A DNA stretch of 64,000 bases, taken from Duncaniella muris (GTDB lineage Bacteria > Bacteroidota > Bacteroidia > Bacteroidales > Muribaculaceae). The notes beneath the pieces are model-generated. The model worked only from the letters and a program-made list of their open reading frames with translations, was not told the DNA's origin and did not search any database. Made by a program: the position numbers and the translations under genes. Location: the NCBI RefSeq assembly GCF_003024805.1, contig NZ_PUEC01000007.1, positions 1 to 64,000 of the forward strand. The letters are read 5' to 3'. How positions within the stretch are numbered: position 1 is the stretch's first letter; each line of letters begins with the position of its first letter. Below, one piece after another: positions 25,907 to 34,173 of the stretch.

Positions 25907-26737
25907 TCAGGGCTTCGTCATGGAGTTTTTTTTTATGTCGCTGCTCGCAGTGGAGAGGTACACATCATGCCGCAGGGCGAGGTAATGCAGGAAATCCGCA
26001 ATAAGGAGGTTCTGCACCTTGCAGGCCAGCGGCATGGCCTTGTGTCCCAGTCCGAGCGGATTGGCCATGCTCGGCATATTCTCGTAGAAATACTCCTTCA
26101 TCGCGCCCACCGTGAAGATGTGGCGTAGCGACTGCTCCGTATTCCGGGGCAAGGTGTATGCTCCATGCCGCAAATCCTCCATATAGTGCGGCAGGAAGCG
26201 CAGCATCAGTTCCTCTATCTCCCTTTTGTCCCGTTCATAATCGGTTTTCAGTTCCATCTCCAAGCCGGATAAATAGTCTGTCTCGTGTCCGCCGGCCTGA
26301 CGCATTGCCTGTATGTTCCCGTACAGCATCGTCAGGAACTCCAGCGGGTTCAGTTCCTCGCCCTTGAAGCGGACAGTCATGTGCAGTTTGTCACCGCTCA
26401 AAGCTACCGTCTGTCCGGCCTTTACACGCTGTCCGAATTGGGCGAAGACATTGGACAGGTTTCCGTATGTCACCTCATACTCCCCGTAGCGGATGGTCTG
26501 GCAGATGCCGTGTCCGGAATCGTTGCCCACGCCCGACACAATGCCGCTGGCGAGGGCAGAAAGCATATAGCACCGCACGTTGAAGTCAATGCCGTGATGA
26601 AAGAATTTCTCGCCCGTCGCCGGGTCGGTCTGTTCGCCGTAGCCGAGCGACAGCTCCACGTCTTTGCCCTGCTGTTCCTCGAAAGGCATACAATAACCGC
26701 TATCGGATTGCAGGATCATTTCTTCTGTATATTTCAT
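25907..26737 (-). CDS. M23-peptidase-like protein with altered active site
   Basis: A 276-residue protein in its own frame. Residues about 25-130 have the M23 pattern: HHGIDF supplies the HxxxD motif, but the second motif reads DKLHMTVRF where HLHFEVR is expected, so one zinc His is Lys. It probably binds without cleaving. No signal peptide. The last codons cross A9 (25926-25934); the zero frame ends NSMTKP nine codons later, whereas a -1 shift at A-AAA-AAC joins it to the next frame. Confidence 0.65.
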   Translation of the reverse strand: MKYTEEMILQSDSGYCMPFEEQQGKDVELSLGYGEQTDPATGEKFFHHGIDFNVRCYMLSALASGIVSGVGNDSGHGICQTIRYGEYEVTYGNLSNVFAQFGQRVKAGQTVALSGDKLHMTVRFKGEELNPLEFLTMLYGNIQAMRQAGGHETDYLSGLEMELKTDYERDKREIEELMLRFLPHYMEDLRHGAYTLPRNTEQSLRHIFTVGAMKEYFYENMPSMANPLGLGHKAMPLACKVQNLLIADFLHYLALRHDVYLSTASSDIKKNSMTKP

Positions 26738-26762
26738 GCTGTTTACCTATTGATTCATATTC

Positions 26763-27428
26763 CTATCTTCTCATCCCTCCGCCATGCGTCTGTTCCTCTG
26801 CCGGAAGTTCGGGCGTCCGGGTGCGCTGCACGTTTTCTGTCTCCGGCGTTCGGAAGACACCCGCATTGTTGCCAATGAGCATCATGCCGAGGAATGCGCC
26901 GGCAATCTTGCCCAGCCAGCCGAAGCGTCCGAATATGAGGAACGCCGCCGCAACCAGCCCGGCAATACTCAGCCCCGACACGTTGCCGCTGCCGAGGTTA
27001 CGGAAAAAGTTGCCGAACATATCAAGGCCTCCGCCACCGGAGGCTTGGCGCAAAAAGTTCGACACGCCGTTCAGCTTGTTGTCAATGCCGGTTACCGCAC
27101 CGCTGACCGAACTGACGGCTTCCCCGGCCTTGCCCGTCAGTTCACGCACCCCGTCCGCTGTCTCCGCGAGGGTATTCGTCGCCGGTTCGCCGATGACCGC
27201 ATCGCTCACGATACGCACCACGCTTTTGTCGGTGGTCAGCTTCTCCCAACCCACATAACCGACCGCGCCGCCGATGGTCGCCGTCTTGACGGCCTGACCC
27301 GCGCCACGCAAGGTCTGCGAAGGGTGCAGCACTGCCTTACCCATACTTTTGCCGGTGGCCGCCGTTGCCGTACCGACACCTTTTGCGGCCTTGCCGCCAT
27401 ATTTCAATAGTGTACTCCAAACGCCCAT
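26763..27428 (-). CDS. Small membrane-associated protein of unknown function (221 aa)
   Basis: The N-terminal half is rich in Gly, Ala and Lys (GGKAAKGVGTATAATGKSMGKAV), and a hydrophobic pair lies at about residues 150-190 (SGLSIAGLVAAAFLIFGRFGWLGKIAGAFLGMMLIG). The protein ends QTHGGGMRR, the clearest example of the tail shared in this operon. No family is recognised. Gap to the next gene is 25 bases. Confidence 0.6.
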   Translation of the reverse strand: MGVWSTLLKYGGKAAKGVGTATAATGKSMGKAVLHPSQTLRGAGQAVKTATIGGAVGYVGWEKLTTDKSVVRIVSDAVIGEPATNTLAETADGVRELTGKAGEAVSSVSGAVTGIDNKLNGVSNFLRQASGGGGLDMFGNFFRNLGSGNVSGLSIAGLVAAAFLIFGRFGWLGKIAGAFLGMMLIGNNAGVFRTPETENVQRTRTPELPAEEQTHGGGMRR

Positions 27429-27442
27429 ACGTTGTCTGTTTT

Positions 27443-28126
27443 TTAAGGTCTTACATTTTTTCCTATCTGCCGCCAGCGTCGCTTGGCAGCTTCCACTATG
27501 TCACGTTTGTCGGCCGCCGGACGTGCTCCCTCGTCGATTTCACGCCAGATGTCGCCCATCGTCGTGTACTTCACCGCCTTGGTCAGCCGTTGCAGTTTCT
27601 TGTTCATCATCTTGAGTTTCGGACGGATGCCGAAAACGATTTCCATGCGCTCCTTTTCCGTCATTTTGTTGTCCGACAGGCACGCCATGCGGATGTCATT
27701 CACAATCTCCACGCTGTTCATGATCAGTTCCCTGTAAATTCGGTTCCGTTGCGTGGAGAGGGCGACGGCCAACGCATGGGAGCTGTTCCGGCTCACCTGT
27801 CTGGTAAAGTCACCCATGTTATCCGTCAGCTTCGATATTTCGTGATAGAAACCGTATATCTGCGCCGCGTAGCAGACTATCGACCGGAAAGAGTCCAGAT
27901 AGCTGTTGAACTCCCGTTGCAGGTCGGTCGTGGCTTTCACTTCCTCTTTCGTCCACAGGTGGCCGGTGGTCTGCAGCAGCATGACTTTCTCCTGATTCTT
28001 CAGCTCCTTTTCCGCCTTGTTGGTATAGAGCAGGATCATTCCGGCCAGTACGGGGTCGTTTTGTGCCTGTGCCTTGCCGATACCGATGCACAACAATAAG
28101 ATGCCTATCCAAATCGTCCGTTTCAT
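27443..28126 (-). CDS. Secreted helical protein (227 aa), conjugation accessory
   Basis: Start at 28126 gives a signal peptide (MKRTIWIGILLLCIGIGKAQAQ). The mature protein is helical and ends with EAAKRRWRQIGKNVRP. A similar A..RW(R) end and size appear in the neighbouring 28141-28830 protein and in two tra-operon proteins (54173 and 54959), so it is likely a paralogue of periplasmic transfer components. It may work with the main channel. Confidence 0.6.
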   Translation of the reverse strand: MKRTIWIGILLLCIGIGKAQAQNDPVLAGMILLYTNKAEKELKNQEKVMLLQTTGHLWTKEEVKATTDLQREFNSYLDSFRSIVCYAAQIYGFYHEISKLTDNMGDFTRQVSRNSSHALAVALSTQRNRIYRELIMNSVEIVNDIRMACLSDNKMTEKERMEIVFGIRPKLKMMNKKLQRLTKAVKYTTMGDIWREIDEGARPAADKRDIVEAAKRRWRQIGKNVRP

Positions 28127-28140
28127 TGTCAGTTCCGTTT

Positions 28141-28830
28141 TTATCGTGCGAGGACGGCAGCCCTGCGCCAACGGGTCATGGCCATCCGAGCCGCCTCCCC
28201 GTTGTTGCGGTCGAGCATCCCGGCCGTCACATTGTTCCACACATCATTGAGGGTATAGTACCGCATGCTCAAGTAGAGCAGGTGCAGCTTCCGGCTGAAA
28301 GCCGAAAGTTTGTCGTTCAACGCCCACAGGGTCTTGCTGCGTTCCGCTCCCGTGAGCATATTCTCTTTTCCGCCCTTGGCCACTGCGTCATTCAGGAGTG
28401 TGAAGACCGATACCAGTTCCGTTGCCGTCTCGATATAGAGGTTGTTCATGCTCATGGAGGCAATGATGCCCTGCGGGTTGTTCCTGATGGCGTTGCCAAG
28501 TTTCCCTAACGTGAGAAAGATTCTCACGCCGTCGTTGTAGAGGTGGGTGCAGGCTTTCAGCGACGAAGCGTAGCCGCTTGCCGTCTTGAGATAGCTGTTA
28601 TATTGCTTCTCCCATTTGTGAATGCGGTTGAACTCGGCGGCGATGCTGTTCTGCAGCATCGCTGTCTTCGTCTGACCGTTTATCTGTTTCTCTATCTGGT
28701 CATTGACGACCTCGTTGCCCTCGGCCAACGCCATCCATTCCAAGGGATTGGACGCCGTGATTTGTGCTTTCGCCCAGTGTGGCATCAGGCAGACGGCAAA
28801 AATGACCAGACTAATGATTCGTGATTTCAT
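28141..28830 (-). CDS. Secreted helical protein (229 aa), paralogue of neighbour
   Basis: Signal peptide (MKSRIISLVIFAVCLMPHWAKAQ) then a helical body with Asn/Lys-rich repeats and an end AARMAMTRWRRAAVLAR. The layout follows that of 27443-28126, 14 bases away. The start overlaps the PH-domain gene by 20 bases. A periplasmic role is expected. Confidence 0.6.
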   Translation of the reverse strand: MKSRIISLVIFAVCLMPHWAKAQITASNPLEWMALAEGNEVVNDQIEKQINGQTKTAMLQNSIAAEFNRIHKWEKQYNSYLKTASGYASSLKACTHLYNDGVRIFLTLGKLGNAIRNNPQGIIASMSMNNLYIETATELVSVFTLLNDAVAKGGKENMLTGAERSKTLWALNDKLSAFSRKLHLLYLSMRYYTLNDVWNNVTAGMLDRNNGEAARMAMTRWRRAAVLAR

Positions 28831-29308
28831 ATATTCCCTTTTTTCGTTTGTTATACTCGACCCGTTCCCGGATAAGCGTTACCACATCGAAGTTGTGTCT
28901 GATACCTACCAAATCAAGCCGGGGCGTATTCCTGTCCATCGAGAAGATGCGTACCGTCTTCAATCCGCAAAGCTGCTGCATGAGGCTTTGGTGTTCCACA
29001 AAGTCCACGATACGGTATTGTTCCATGTAGTCCGTCTTCCGGGACAGCACCCCATGCCTGCTGATAAGCTGCTCGCTGCCGATGTGGTAGCGTGTCCGGC
29101 GCAGATAGATGAAACGGTACAGCAATGCCAAAGAAAGCAATGCGGCGACCGGTACGGCAAGAGCTGTCAGAGGCAGTCCCTCCATGCCACCGTACACCCA
29201 TGCCGCACAGCACAATACGATTGCGGGCAACTCGTCGATAACGAATTGTCCGGCGTGCGGTCGCAGCACGATACTTTGGAAATGTCCTGTGGGTGCATCG
29301 GTCATCAT
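28811..29308 (-). CDS. Bacterial PH-domain membrane protein
   Basis: A 165-residue protein with two hydrophobic segments near residues 28-68 and a C-terminal PH-like domain (RTRYHIGSEQLISRHGVLSRKTDYMEQYRIVDFVEHQSLMQQLCGLKTVRIFSMD), the bPH_2/YdbS pattern. It probably sits in the inner membrane with the PH part in the cytoplasm. The start overlaps the toprim gene stop by four bases. Confidence 0.75.
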   Translation of the reverse strand: MMTDAPTGHFQSIVLRPHAGQFVIDELPAIVLCCAAWVYGGMEGLPLTALAVPVAALLSLALLYRFIYLRRTRYHIGSEQLISRHGVLSRKTDYMEQYRIVDFVEHQSLMQQLCGLKTVRIFSMDRNTPRLDLVGIRHNFDVVTLIRERVEYNKRKKGIYEITNH

Positions 29309-30693
29309 CGGCGAAAGTGTGTTTGTTGTTCCTCTTCCGGTGACTGTTCTCTCGCCTGTGTCTCATCGACCGTCTCTTCCTGTTTCTGCCCGGCCAAAAG
29401 CTGTTCGTTCCAGTCCTTGTTGGGATAGGTAGGCTGTTCACGGACAAAAGAGGCGTCATTCGCCTTGTCCAAACCGAGGAACTCCCGCAATCCTTCACGG
29501 AACTCCTTGTAATGTCCGTTCATGATATCCGTCTGTTCCCGTATGTCGTCCGGATGGCACAGGCCGCTCGAACGCATCGACATGGCTTCTTCCCACGCGG
29601 ATTCATATTTCCCGTAGCTCGACCGCAAAGCGTCGGGCAGCAGGTCTATGTCACCTTCATCGAGGTTTTTGCCATCAGAGACGGAATCTAAATAAGGCTT
29701 CCGCTCCGGTGTCTCCTCGATGGTGGAACGGACAGCCCGGTACATCTCCTGTTGCAGGTTCTTGGCAAACTCGATTCCCGCAAGGTCGGTATCGAAACAG
29801 ATGTGTTGCTTGGCAGGAAGCGTGAGCGTAAGGACACCCCGCATCTGTTCCACCGTCGGGTTGCCGCCGGTAGATATGAAGACCGCTTTCCGCAAATCCT
29901 TGTCGTTTGCCTGATGAAGCTGGTAATAGGCCATCGCGTCGTAGGCACTCTCGAACCAGTAGATATGCCTGGCTTCGGTAAGCGTAGTTTTGGCTGGGCT
30001 GGCAATCCATAGCCCTTGGCTCGAATTGCTCCCTTCCGCCTTCCCTTTATAACTGCCGCTGCCATCCATGCGAGGGCGGCCTCGCTCTTCCAGTCCGACA
30101 ACCTGTCCCGTATCTTTCGGAACGGTCAGCGGAAAGGCGAGGTTGGTGTATTTTATGCCGTTCTCACGGTGTTTCGTCGCCAGACAGAAGTTCCGGTGAA
30201 AGGCATACTGCGTGTAAAGGTCGATGCCCCGATGCTTGAAGAACGGATAGAACTTCTTTTGTGTCGCCCGATCCTGCGGATTGAAGTGGTGAATGTCGTA
30301 ATCCGCCATGTCAAACGGCTTCACATCCCGTTTAGGCTGGATAATCCGGATGTCCCGGTCAGCGACGGGATGGTTCAGCAACCGGTTACAGACAAGGTTT
30401 ACCAGTCGGTCGGGAGACACGCCTGCACGGTATTCCGCAAAAAAATGCGGATGCTCCTTGATAAAGGAAATGATGTTATACGACTTCTGCTGTTGCGGTT
30501 TGAAACAGCATTTCCCTTGCTGCGTGACAATGAACTTGTCGTTGCGGATGCGCCGCCCCTCGCTGTCCAACCGGACATACGAGGGATAACGCAGGCCGTC
30601 GCGCCGGTTCAGGTGATAGCCCGCGTCAATAAGCACGTCCTGAATGTTCAGCCTGCGCAGAAAATCGTCGTAAGTCAGTTCGCCCTCTCTCAT
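29305..30693 (-). CDS. Toprim/DUF3991 primase-like protein
   Basis: A 462-residue protein of the mobile-element primase family: N-terminal zinc-finger-like DUF3991 region without a full Cys set (RYPSYVRLDSEGRRIRNDKFIV), and a toprim core with FESAYDAMAY (Glu motif) and ICFDTDLAGIEFA (DxD motif). Such proteins prime the complementary strand in the recipient. The acidic C-terminus ends QQTHFRR. It starts three bases before the next gene ends. Confidence 0.8.
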   Translation of the reverse strand: MREGELTYDDFLRRLNIQDVLIDAGYHLNRRDGLRYPSYVRLDSEGRRIRNDKFIVTQQGKCCFKPQQQKSYNIISFIKEHPHFFAEYRAGVSPDRLVNLVCNRLLNHPVADRDIRIIQPKRDVKPFDMADYDIHHFNPQDRATQKKFYPFFKHRGIDLYTQYAFHRNFCLATKHRENGIKYTNLAFPLTVPKDTGQVVGLEERGRPRMDGSGSYKGKAEGSNSSQGLWIASPAKTTLTEARHIYWFESAYDAMAYYQLHQANDKDLRKAVFISTGGNPTVEQMRGVLTLTLPAKQHICFDTDLAGIEFAKNLQQEMYRAVRSTIEETPERKPYLDSVSDGKNLDEGDIDLLPDALRSSYGKYESAWEEAMSMRSSGLCHPDDIREQTDIMNGHYKEFREGLREFLGLDKANDASFVREQPTYPNKDWNEQLLAGQKQEETVDETQAREQSPEEEQQTHFRR

Positions 30694-30696
30694 GGT

Positions 30697-32274
30697 TTAC
30701 CTCCCCATTCTCATATCATTGATTTCACGGTTCATCTCTGCCTCGAAACAACGGATGGCCACATCCCTCGGCGTATCGACACCCGGCTTGAAGTACGGGC
30801 GTGGCGGACCGCCGAAACGCTCGCCGTAGAACTCCGGGGCTTGGCAGTGATGGTGGATGCCGTGCGCGACACCCGCCGCGACTACCGTACCTGCGGTGAG
30901 GGCGGCAAAGATTTTCGTACCGAGCCCCCGTTGTGCTTCCGGGCGTGTCTTCATGTCCACTTCGCTGAAAATCTTGGAAAAGAGCTTCATCCGGTGATAG
31001 TCATCCACAGCAAGGAACTTGTCGTAGTCCCGTTGGGTTATCTCATGGCTGATAGCCTGACCGTCGATAACGGCGGTCATCCTGTATTTCCCCTCGGTTT
31101 GTGCCGGTTGAACGGCTATCTGGCTCACTTCAACTTCCCGCCCGTGCTTCTCTTCCCGATACCATCCCTTGTTTTCATTCAGAAACTGGAGGTCACGCCC
31201 GTCAACAGCCGCACCGACATAGCCCTGCACGGATTCCTCTTGCTGTTGCAGCGAGGTTTCCACCGGCATGAAAGCCTCCTGCTCCTGCCGTTGGCGTTGT
31301 TCCAAATCCTGCTGTACTTCGGGATGCAGACCGATAGCGATGCGTTGATCGCTGTTGAGAGCCTCCATCGTCATTTTGTCGGAAAAGTCAGCTCCGATAA
31401 TGCCGTTCAGCAGTTCCAGGCGTTTTTCTACGGGTTGTTCCTCGATGGGTGCGGCAACCAGTGTCCTCACTTCCTCTTCCGTCAGGTCATAGACCATATC
31501 GGCTTGGACGCTTTCCGACTGCACGGTCAGCGTCCGCCTGTCCGCGTCCACGACAAGACCGTGCGAGGCAAGGCACTCCGCCCATTTCTCGTTGGAAAAA
31601 TAGACCGGAGAGGCTATAAGCTCCTTGTACGGCCGTGCCGGTTCCCCGCTGCGCGGACGACTGACCATCGGCGTGATGACCGCCTGCAAGTCCTGCAGAA
31701 CGTCCCGTTGCTGTACTGGTTGCGCCTGTTGATGCCCCTTGTAATAGAATCCGTAACCGCCCGATTGCAACTCGCCGGGCTTCATGCGCCCGTCGGGACG
31801 TTCGGGTACGATGGACGGCCCCGGAAAGAACAGTTGGCCGCCGACCCTGCGCAGGTGGAAGCCCCACTGGTTGCGTGGCGTCCAGCCGAGGAACGGCGGG
31901 GGCATTCCCATCCGTCCCATGCGACCGTACTCGCCGATGCCGATGCGGTAGCCATGCAGCCCCATAGCCACACGCCCGTTGGCATTTCGGGCATGGACGA
32001 AGTTCTTGGGCATATAGAAGTCTTTGCCCACGATGCTCGTGAGCACGTTGTAGGCTTTCTTGTTGGCCGTATTGGTTCCCCAGTCCGTGAGTGCCAACAT
32101 CTGACGTTCGCTTATCGGATAGACCAGCAGCGGAGAATCATGCCCCTGCACAATCAGCCGATACCCTGAACCATCAAGCGCAATATGGGCTTGCAGGCCG
32201 TTACGCATCAGCATATTGCGCATTTCGGGCTGCAAGTCCATCTGCCGGGGATTGGTATTCGTTCGTATCGCCAT
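30697..32274 (-). CDS. Unknown 525-residue protein with internal duplication
   Basis: The sequence holds two similar units: about residues 50-115 (ISERQMLALTDW ... YNVLTSIVGKDF ... RNANGRVAMGLHGYR) and 250-320 (LTEEEVRTLV ... LELLNGIIGADF ... LNSDQRIAIGLHPE). A Gly/Met-rich loop separates them. It resembles the DUF3945/DUF4099-type proteins that accompany toprim primases in Bacteroidales elements. The C-terminus is NDMRMGR. Function unknown. Confidence 0.6.
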   Translation of the reverse strand: MAIRTNTNPRQMDLQPEMRNMLMRNGLQAHIALDGSGYRLIVQGHDSPLLVYPISERQMLALTDWGTNTANKKAYNVLTSIVGKDFYMPKNFVHARNANGRVAMGLHGYRIGIGEYGRMGRMGMPPPFLGWTPRNQWGFHLRRVGGQLFFPGPSIVPERPDGRMKPGELQSGGYGFYYKGHQQAQPVQQRDVLQDLQAVITPMVSRPRSGEPARPYKELIASPVYFSNEKWAECLASHGLVVDADRRTLTVQSESVQADMVYDLTEEEVRTLVAAPIEEQPVEKRLELLNGIIGADFSDKMTMEALNSDQRIAIGLHPEVQQDLEQRQRQEQEAFMPVETSLQQQEESVQGYVGAAVDGRDLQFLNENKGWYREEKHGREVEVSQIAVQPAQTEGKYRMTAVIDGQAISHEITQRDYDKFLAVDDYHRMKLFSKIFSEVDMKTRPEAQRGLGTKIFAALTAGTVVAAGVAHGIHHHCQAPEFYGERFGGPPRPYFKPGVDTPRDVAIRCFEAEMNREINDMRMGR

Positions 32275-32290
32275 AGTCGGATTGTTTTCG

Positions 32291-32515
32291 TTATGCGTCG
32301 CCGCGTTCCATTGCCACCTCTAACTCTTCGTCCTTGAAGCGGACAAACTCGGCAGCGGATTCGTTGCCGACAGCAAGCCCCTTTTCCTCGCAGTAACGGG
32401 CGTATTCCTCCTGCCAGTCGGCGGAGAAATGATTGACGTAATCGAGCCAGCCGTATTCGCCGCTCTGCATCTTCCCGACAAGCACCTCTTCGGGATAATA
32501 TTCGTTTTGTGCCAT
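32291..32515 (-). CDS. Small acidic protein (74 aa)
   Basis: A compact acidic protein (MAQNEYYPEEVLVGKMQSG...DEELEVAMERGDA) between the 525-aa gene and the DUF4099 gene, with 16- and 20-base gaps. Function unknown. Its acidity is compatible with DNA mimicry (antirestriction), but that is speculation. Confidence 0.6.
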   Translation of the reverse strand: MAQNEYYPEEVLVGKMQSGEYGWLDYVNHFSADWQEEYARYCEEKGLAVGNESAAEFVRFKDEELEVAMERGDA

Positions 32516-32535
32516 AATCTACGGATTGATTGTTT

Positions 32536-33294
32536 TTACTTGTGAAGGGCTGCCGCACGGTTGCGCTCGCCGCTCTTCTTCTGTTCGTTCCACAACTCTT
32601 CGGTATAGTCCTCTTCCGAAACGTAGTCAAGGTTGCCGTCATCGTCCATGACCCAGCAACCGTAGCACCCGAAGGTGTATTTGTCCCACTCGCGCTTGGG
32701 CTGGTTGCGCCATTGCTGCGCGTCGCCCGAACAGATGCGGATGCCGGTCTTGGCATGAAGGTCTATGCCCACCGTGGCAGGCTCGCCGTCCACAACGACT
32801 GTCAGCGGCTCGCCGTGCTGCATCCCGTTTACCTCCACCGCACCGAGACGCATGACCTCGGCCAGCACTTTCAGGTTGCGTGCGATGATGGGCGTGGGGA
32901 CATACATCACCTGTTTCGTCTCGGCATCAATCTGCACGAAAGCCTTGCTGCTCCGGCCGTCCGCCATTTCCACGTCGGCGACAATCGTCTTGCCGTCGAG
33001 CAACTGTTTCTGTTGCACTTCGTCATACCGTTCCAGCGGAGAGGATTTCAGTGCCGGATAGAAGACCACATCCACCTGACCGTTGTCCATGCGGATAAAG
33101 GCAAAGCGGCTACGGCTCTCTATTTGCCCGCCATGCTCGTCCGTGACACGCACGGGAAGCACGGGAGAATGCCGACCATTGCAGATGTCGTCCAACACAC
33201 GCATCGGCAAATCCTCGATCATCTCCCGTGTGAGACCGAATCGTTCCAGTGCCGGAAAAGGTAATTCATCAAATTCAATCTGAACTTTTTTCAT
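32536..33294 (-). CDS. DUF4099-type protein, first gene of the leftward operon
   Basis: A 252-residue protein beginning KKVQIEFDELPFPALERFGLTREMIEDLP, a pattern of DUF4099 proteins, with a later unit around residues 95-165 (KTIVADVEMADGRSSKAFVQIDAET). It heads the operon that runs to the ArdC gene. Its start codon lies within an ATAGTATGAAA motif, as at 1791. Function unknown, probably DNA-linked. Confidence 0.65.
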   Translation of the reverse strand: MKKVQIEFDELPFPALERFGLTREMIEDLPMRVLDDICNGRHSPVLPVRVTDEHGGQIESRSRFAFIRMDNGQVDVVFYPALKSSPLERYDEVQQKQLLDGKTIVADVEMADGRSSKAFVQIDAETKQVMYVPTPIIARNLKVLAEVMRLGAVEVNGMQHGEPLTVVVDGEPATVGIDLHAKTGIRICSGDAQQWRNQPKREWDKYTFGCYGCWVMDDDGNLDYVSEEDYTEELWNEQKKSGERNRAAALHK

Positions 33295-33514
33295 ACTATA
33301 TTCATATTATAAAATTGTACTATACAAAGATAGAGACATCTTATTATGACGGACAAAAAATACAGCTATATAAATGGTTGTAATATGCTGTTTTTATCTT
33401 CATTAGTACGATTGTTCAATTCAAATCGTACTAATAGACGCAAAATATCAAACCAATACAAGAAATGACGGCTGTTTGTTTCCGACATGAAAACTCCCGT
33501 TATAACTTTGCCGA
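33295..33514. promoter_or_regulatory. Divergent control region with inverted TTAGTACGATT pair
   Basis: Leftward promoter: minus-strand TTTG (33354-33357), 21-base spacer, TATCTTTG (33325-33332). A perfect 11-base inverted pair TTAGTACGATT (33403-33413) / AATCGTACTAA (33424-33434) is separated by 10 bases. Rightward, TAACTTTG (33503-33510) lies four bases before the M23 start. The inverted pair is a good operator candidate. Confidence 0.7.
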
Positions 33515-34168
33515 ATGAGAAAAATTTTACTGATAGCAATATCGGGTATTTCATTCTGCACGATGCCCGTTCAGGCGCAGTTCAACACGATTGCCAAGAC
33601 ACCAGAAAGATACAAGGTAGAAGCCTTGCAGGAGGGTATGAAAAAGCAGGAGCCGACACCCGAAAGCATGGCTCCTGCACAGGAGGCTTCAACAAAACCT
33701 GCCGATGAAAGTAAGAAGTTGTGGATTGACCGTTATCTCAGCGTGTCTTATCCATTGCAGCGCATCAGAATTACATCGCCATACGGCTACCGGAAAGACC
33801 CGTTTACCGGGAAGAGGAAGTTTCACGGTGGTATCGACCTGCACGCACGAGGCGAGCAGGTATTGGCCATGATGGAGGGGGTAGTCGTCAAAGTGGGACA
33901 GGACAAGACGTCCGGCAAGTATGTGACCCTGCGGCACGGAAATTACACCGTCAGCTATTGCCACCTTTCACGGGTGCTGACCGCCAAGGGTACGGTAGTC
34001 CGTCCCCGCGATGCCGTCGGTATTACCGGCTCGACCGGACGAAGTACAGGCGAGCATCTGCATATCACCTGTAAGCTAAATGGCAAGAATATCAATCCCT
34101 CGGTTCTCTTCGATTACATCAAATCCATGCAGCAGGAGTGTGTGTCGGCATTAGCTGGACTGTTATAG
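33515..34168 (+). CDS. Secreted M23-family peptidase
   Basis: A 217-residue protein with signal peptide (MRKILLIAISGISFCTMPVQAQ), a low-complexity linker, and a complete M23 domain at about 85-200 (SPYGYRKDPFTGKRKFHGGIDL and GEHLHITCKLNG, both zinc motifs). It should cleave peptide cross-links in the periplasm and probably helps assemble the conjugation channel. The promoter box ends four bases before the ATG, so the transcript may be nearly leaderless. Confidence 0.85.
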   Translation: MRKILLIAISGISFCTMPVQAQFNTIAKTPERYKVEALQEGMKKQEPTPESMAPAQEASTKPADESKKLWIDRYLSVSYPLQRIRITSPYGYRKDPFTGKRKFHGGIDLHARGEQVLAMMEGVVVKVGQDKTSGKYVTLRHGNYTVSYCHLSRVLTAKGTVVRPRDAVGITGSTGRSTGEHLHITCKLNGKNINPSVLFDYIKSMQQECVSALAGLL

Positions 34169-34173
34169 GGCTG

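Noticed and set aside
29109-29432. Small antisense frames around the PH-domain gene
   Set aside because: No start context, no hydrophobic or conserved pattern, and fully opposite conserved genes.
30016-32169. Long plus-strand open frame of 717 codons
   Set aside because: Lies exactly opposite the toprim and 525-aa genes. Composition is His/Val/Arg-rich as expected for the complement of GC-biased codons, with no domain.
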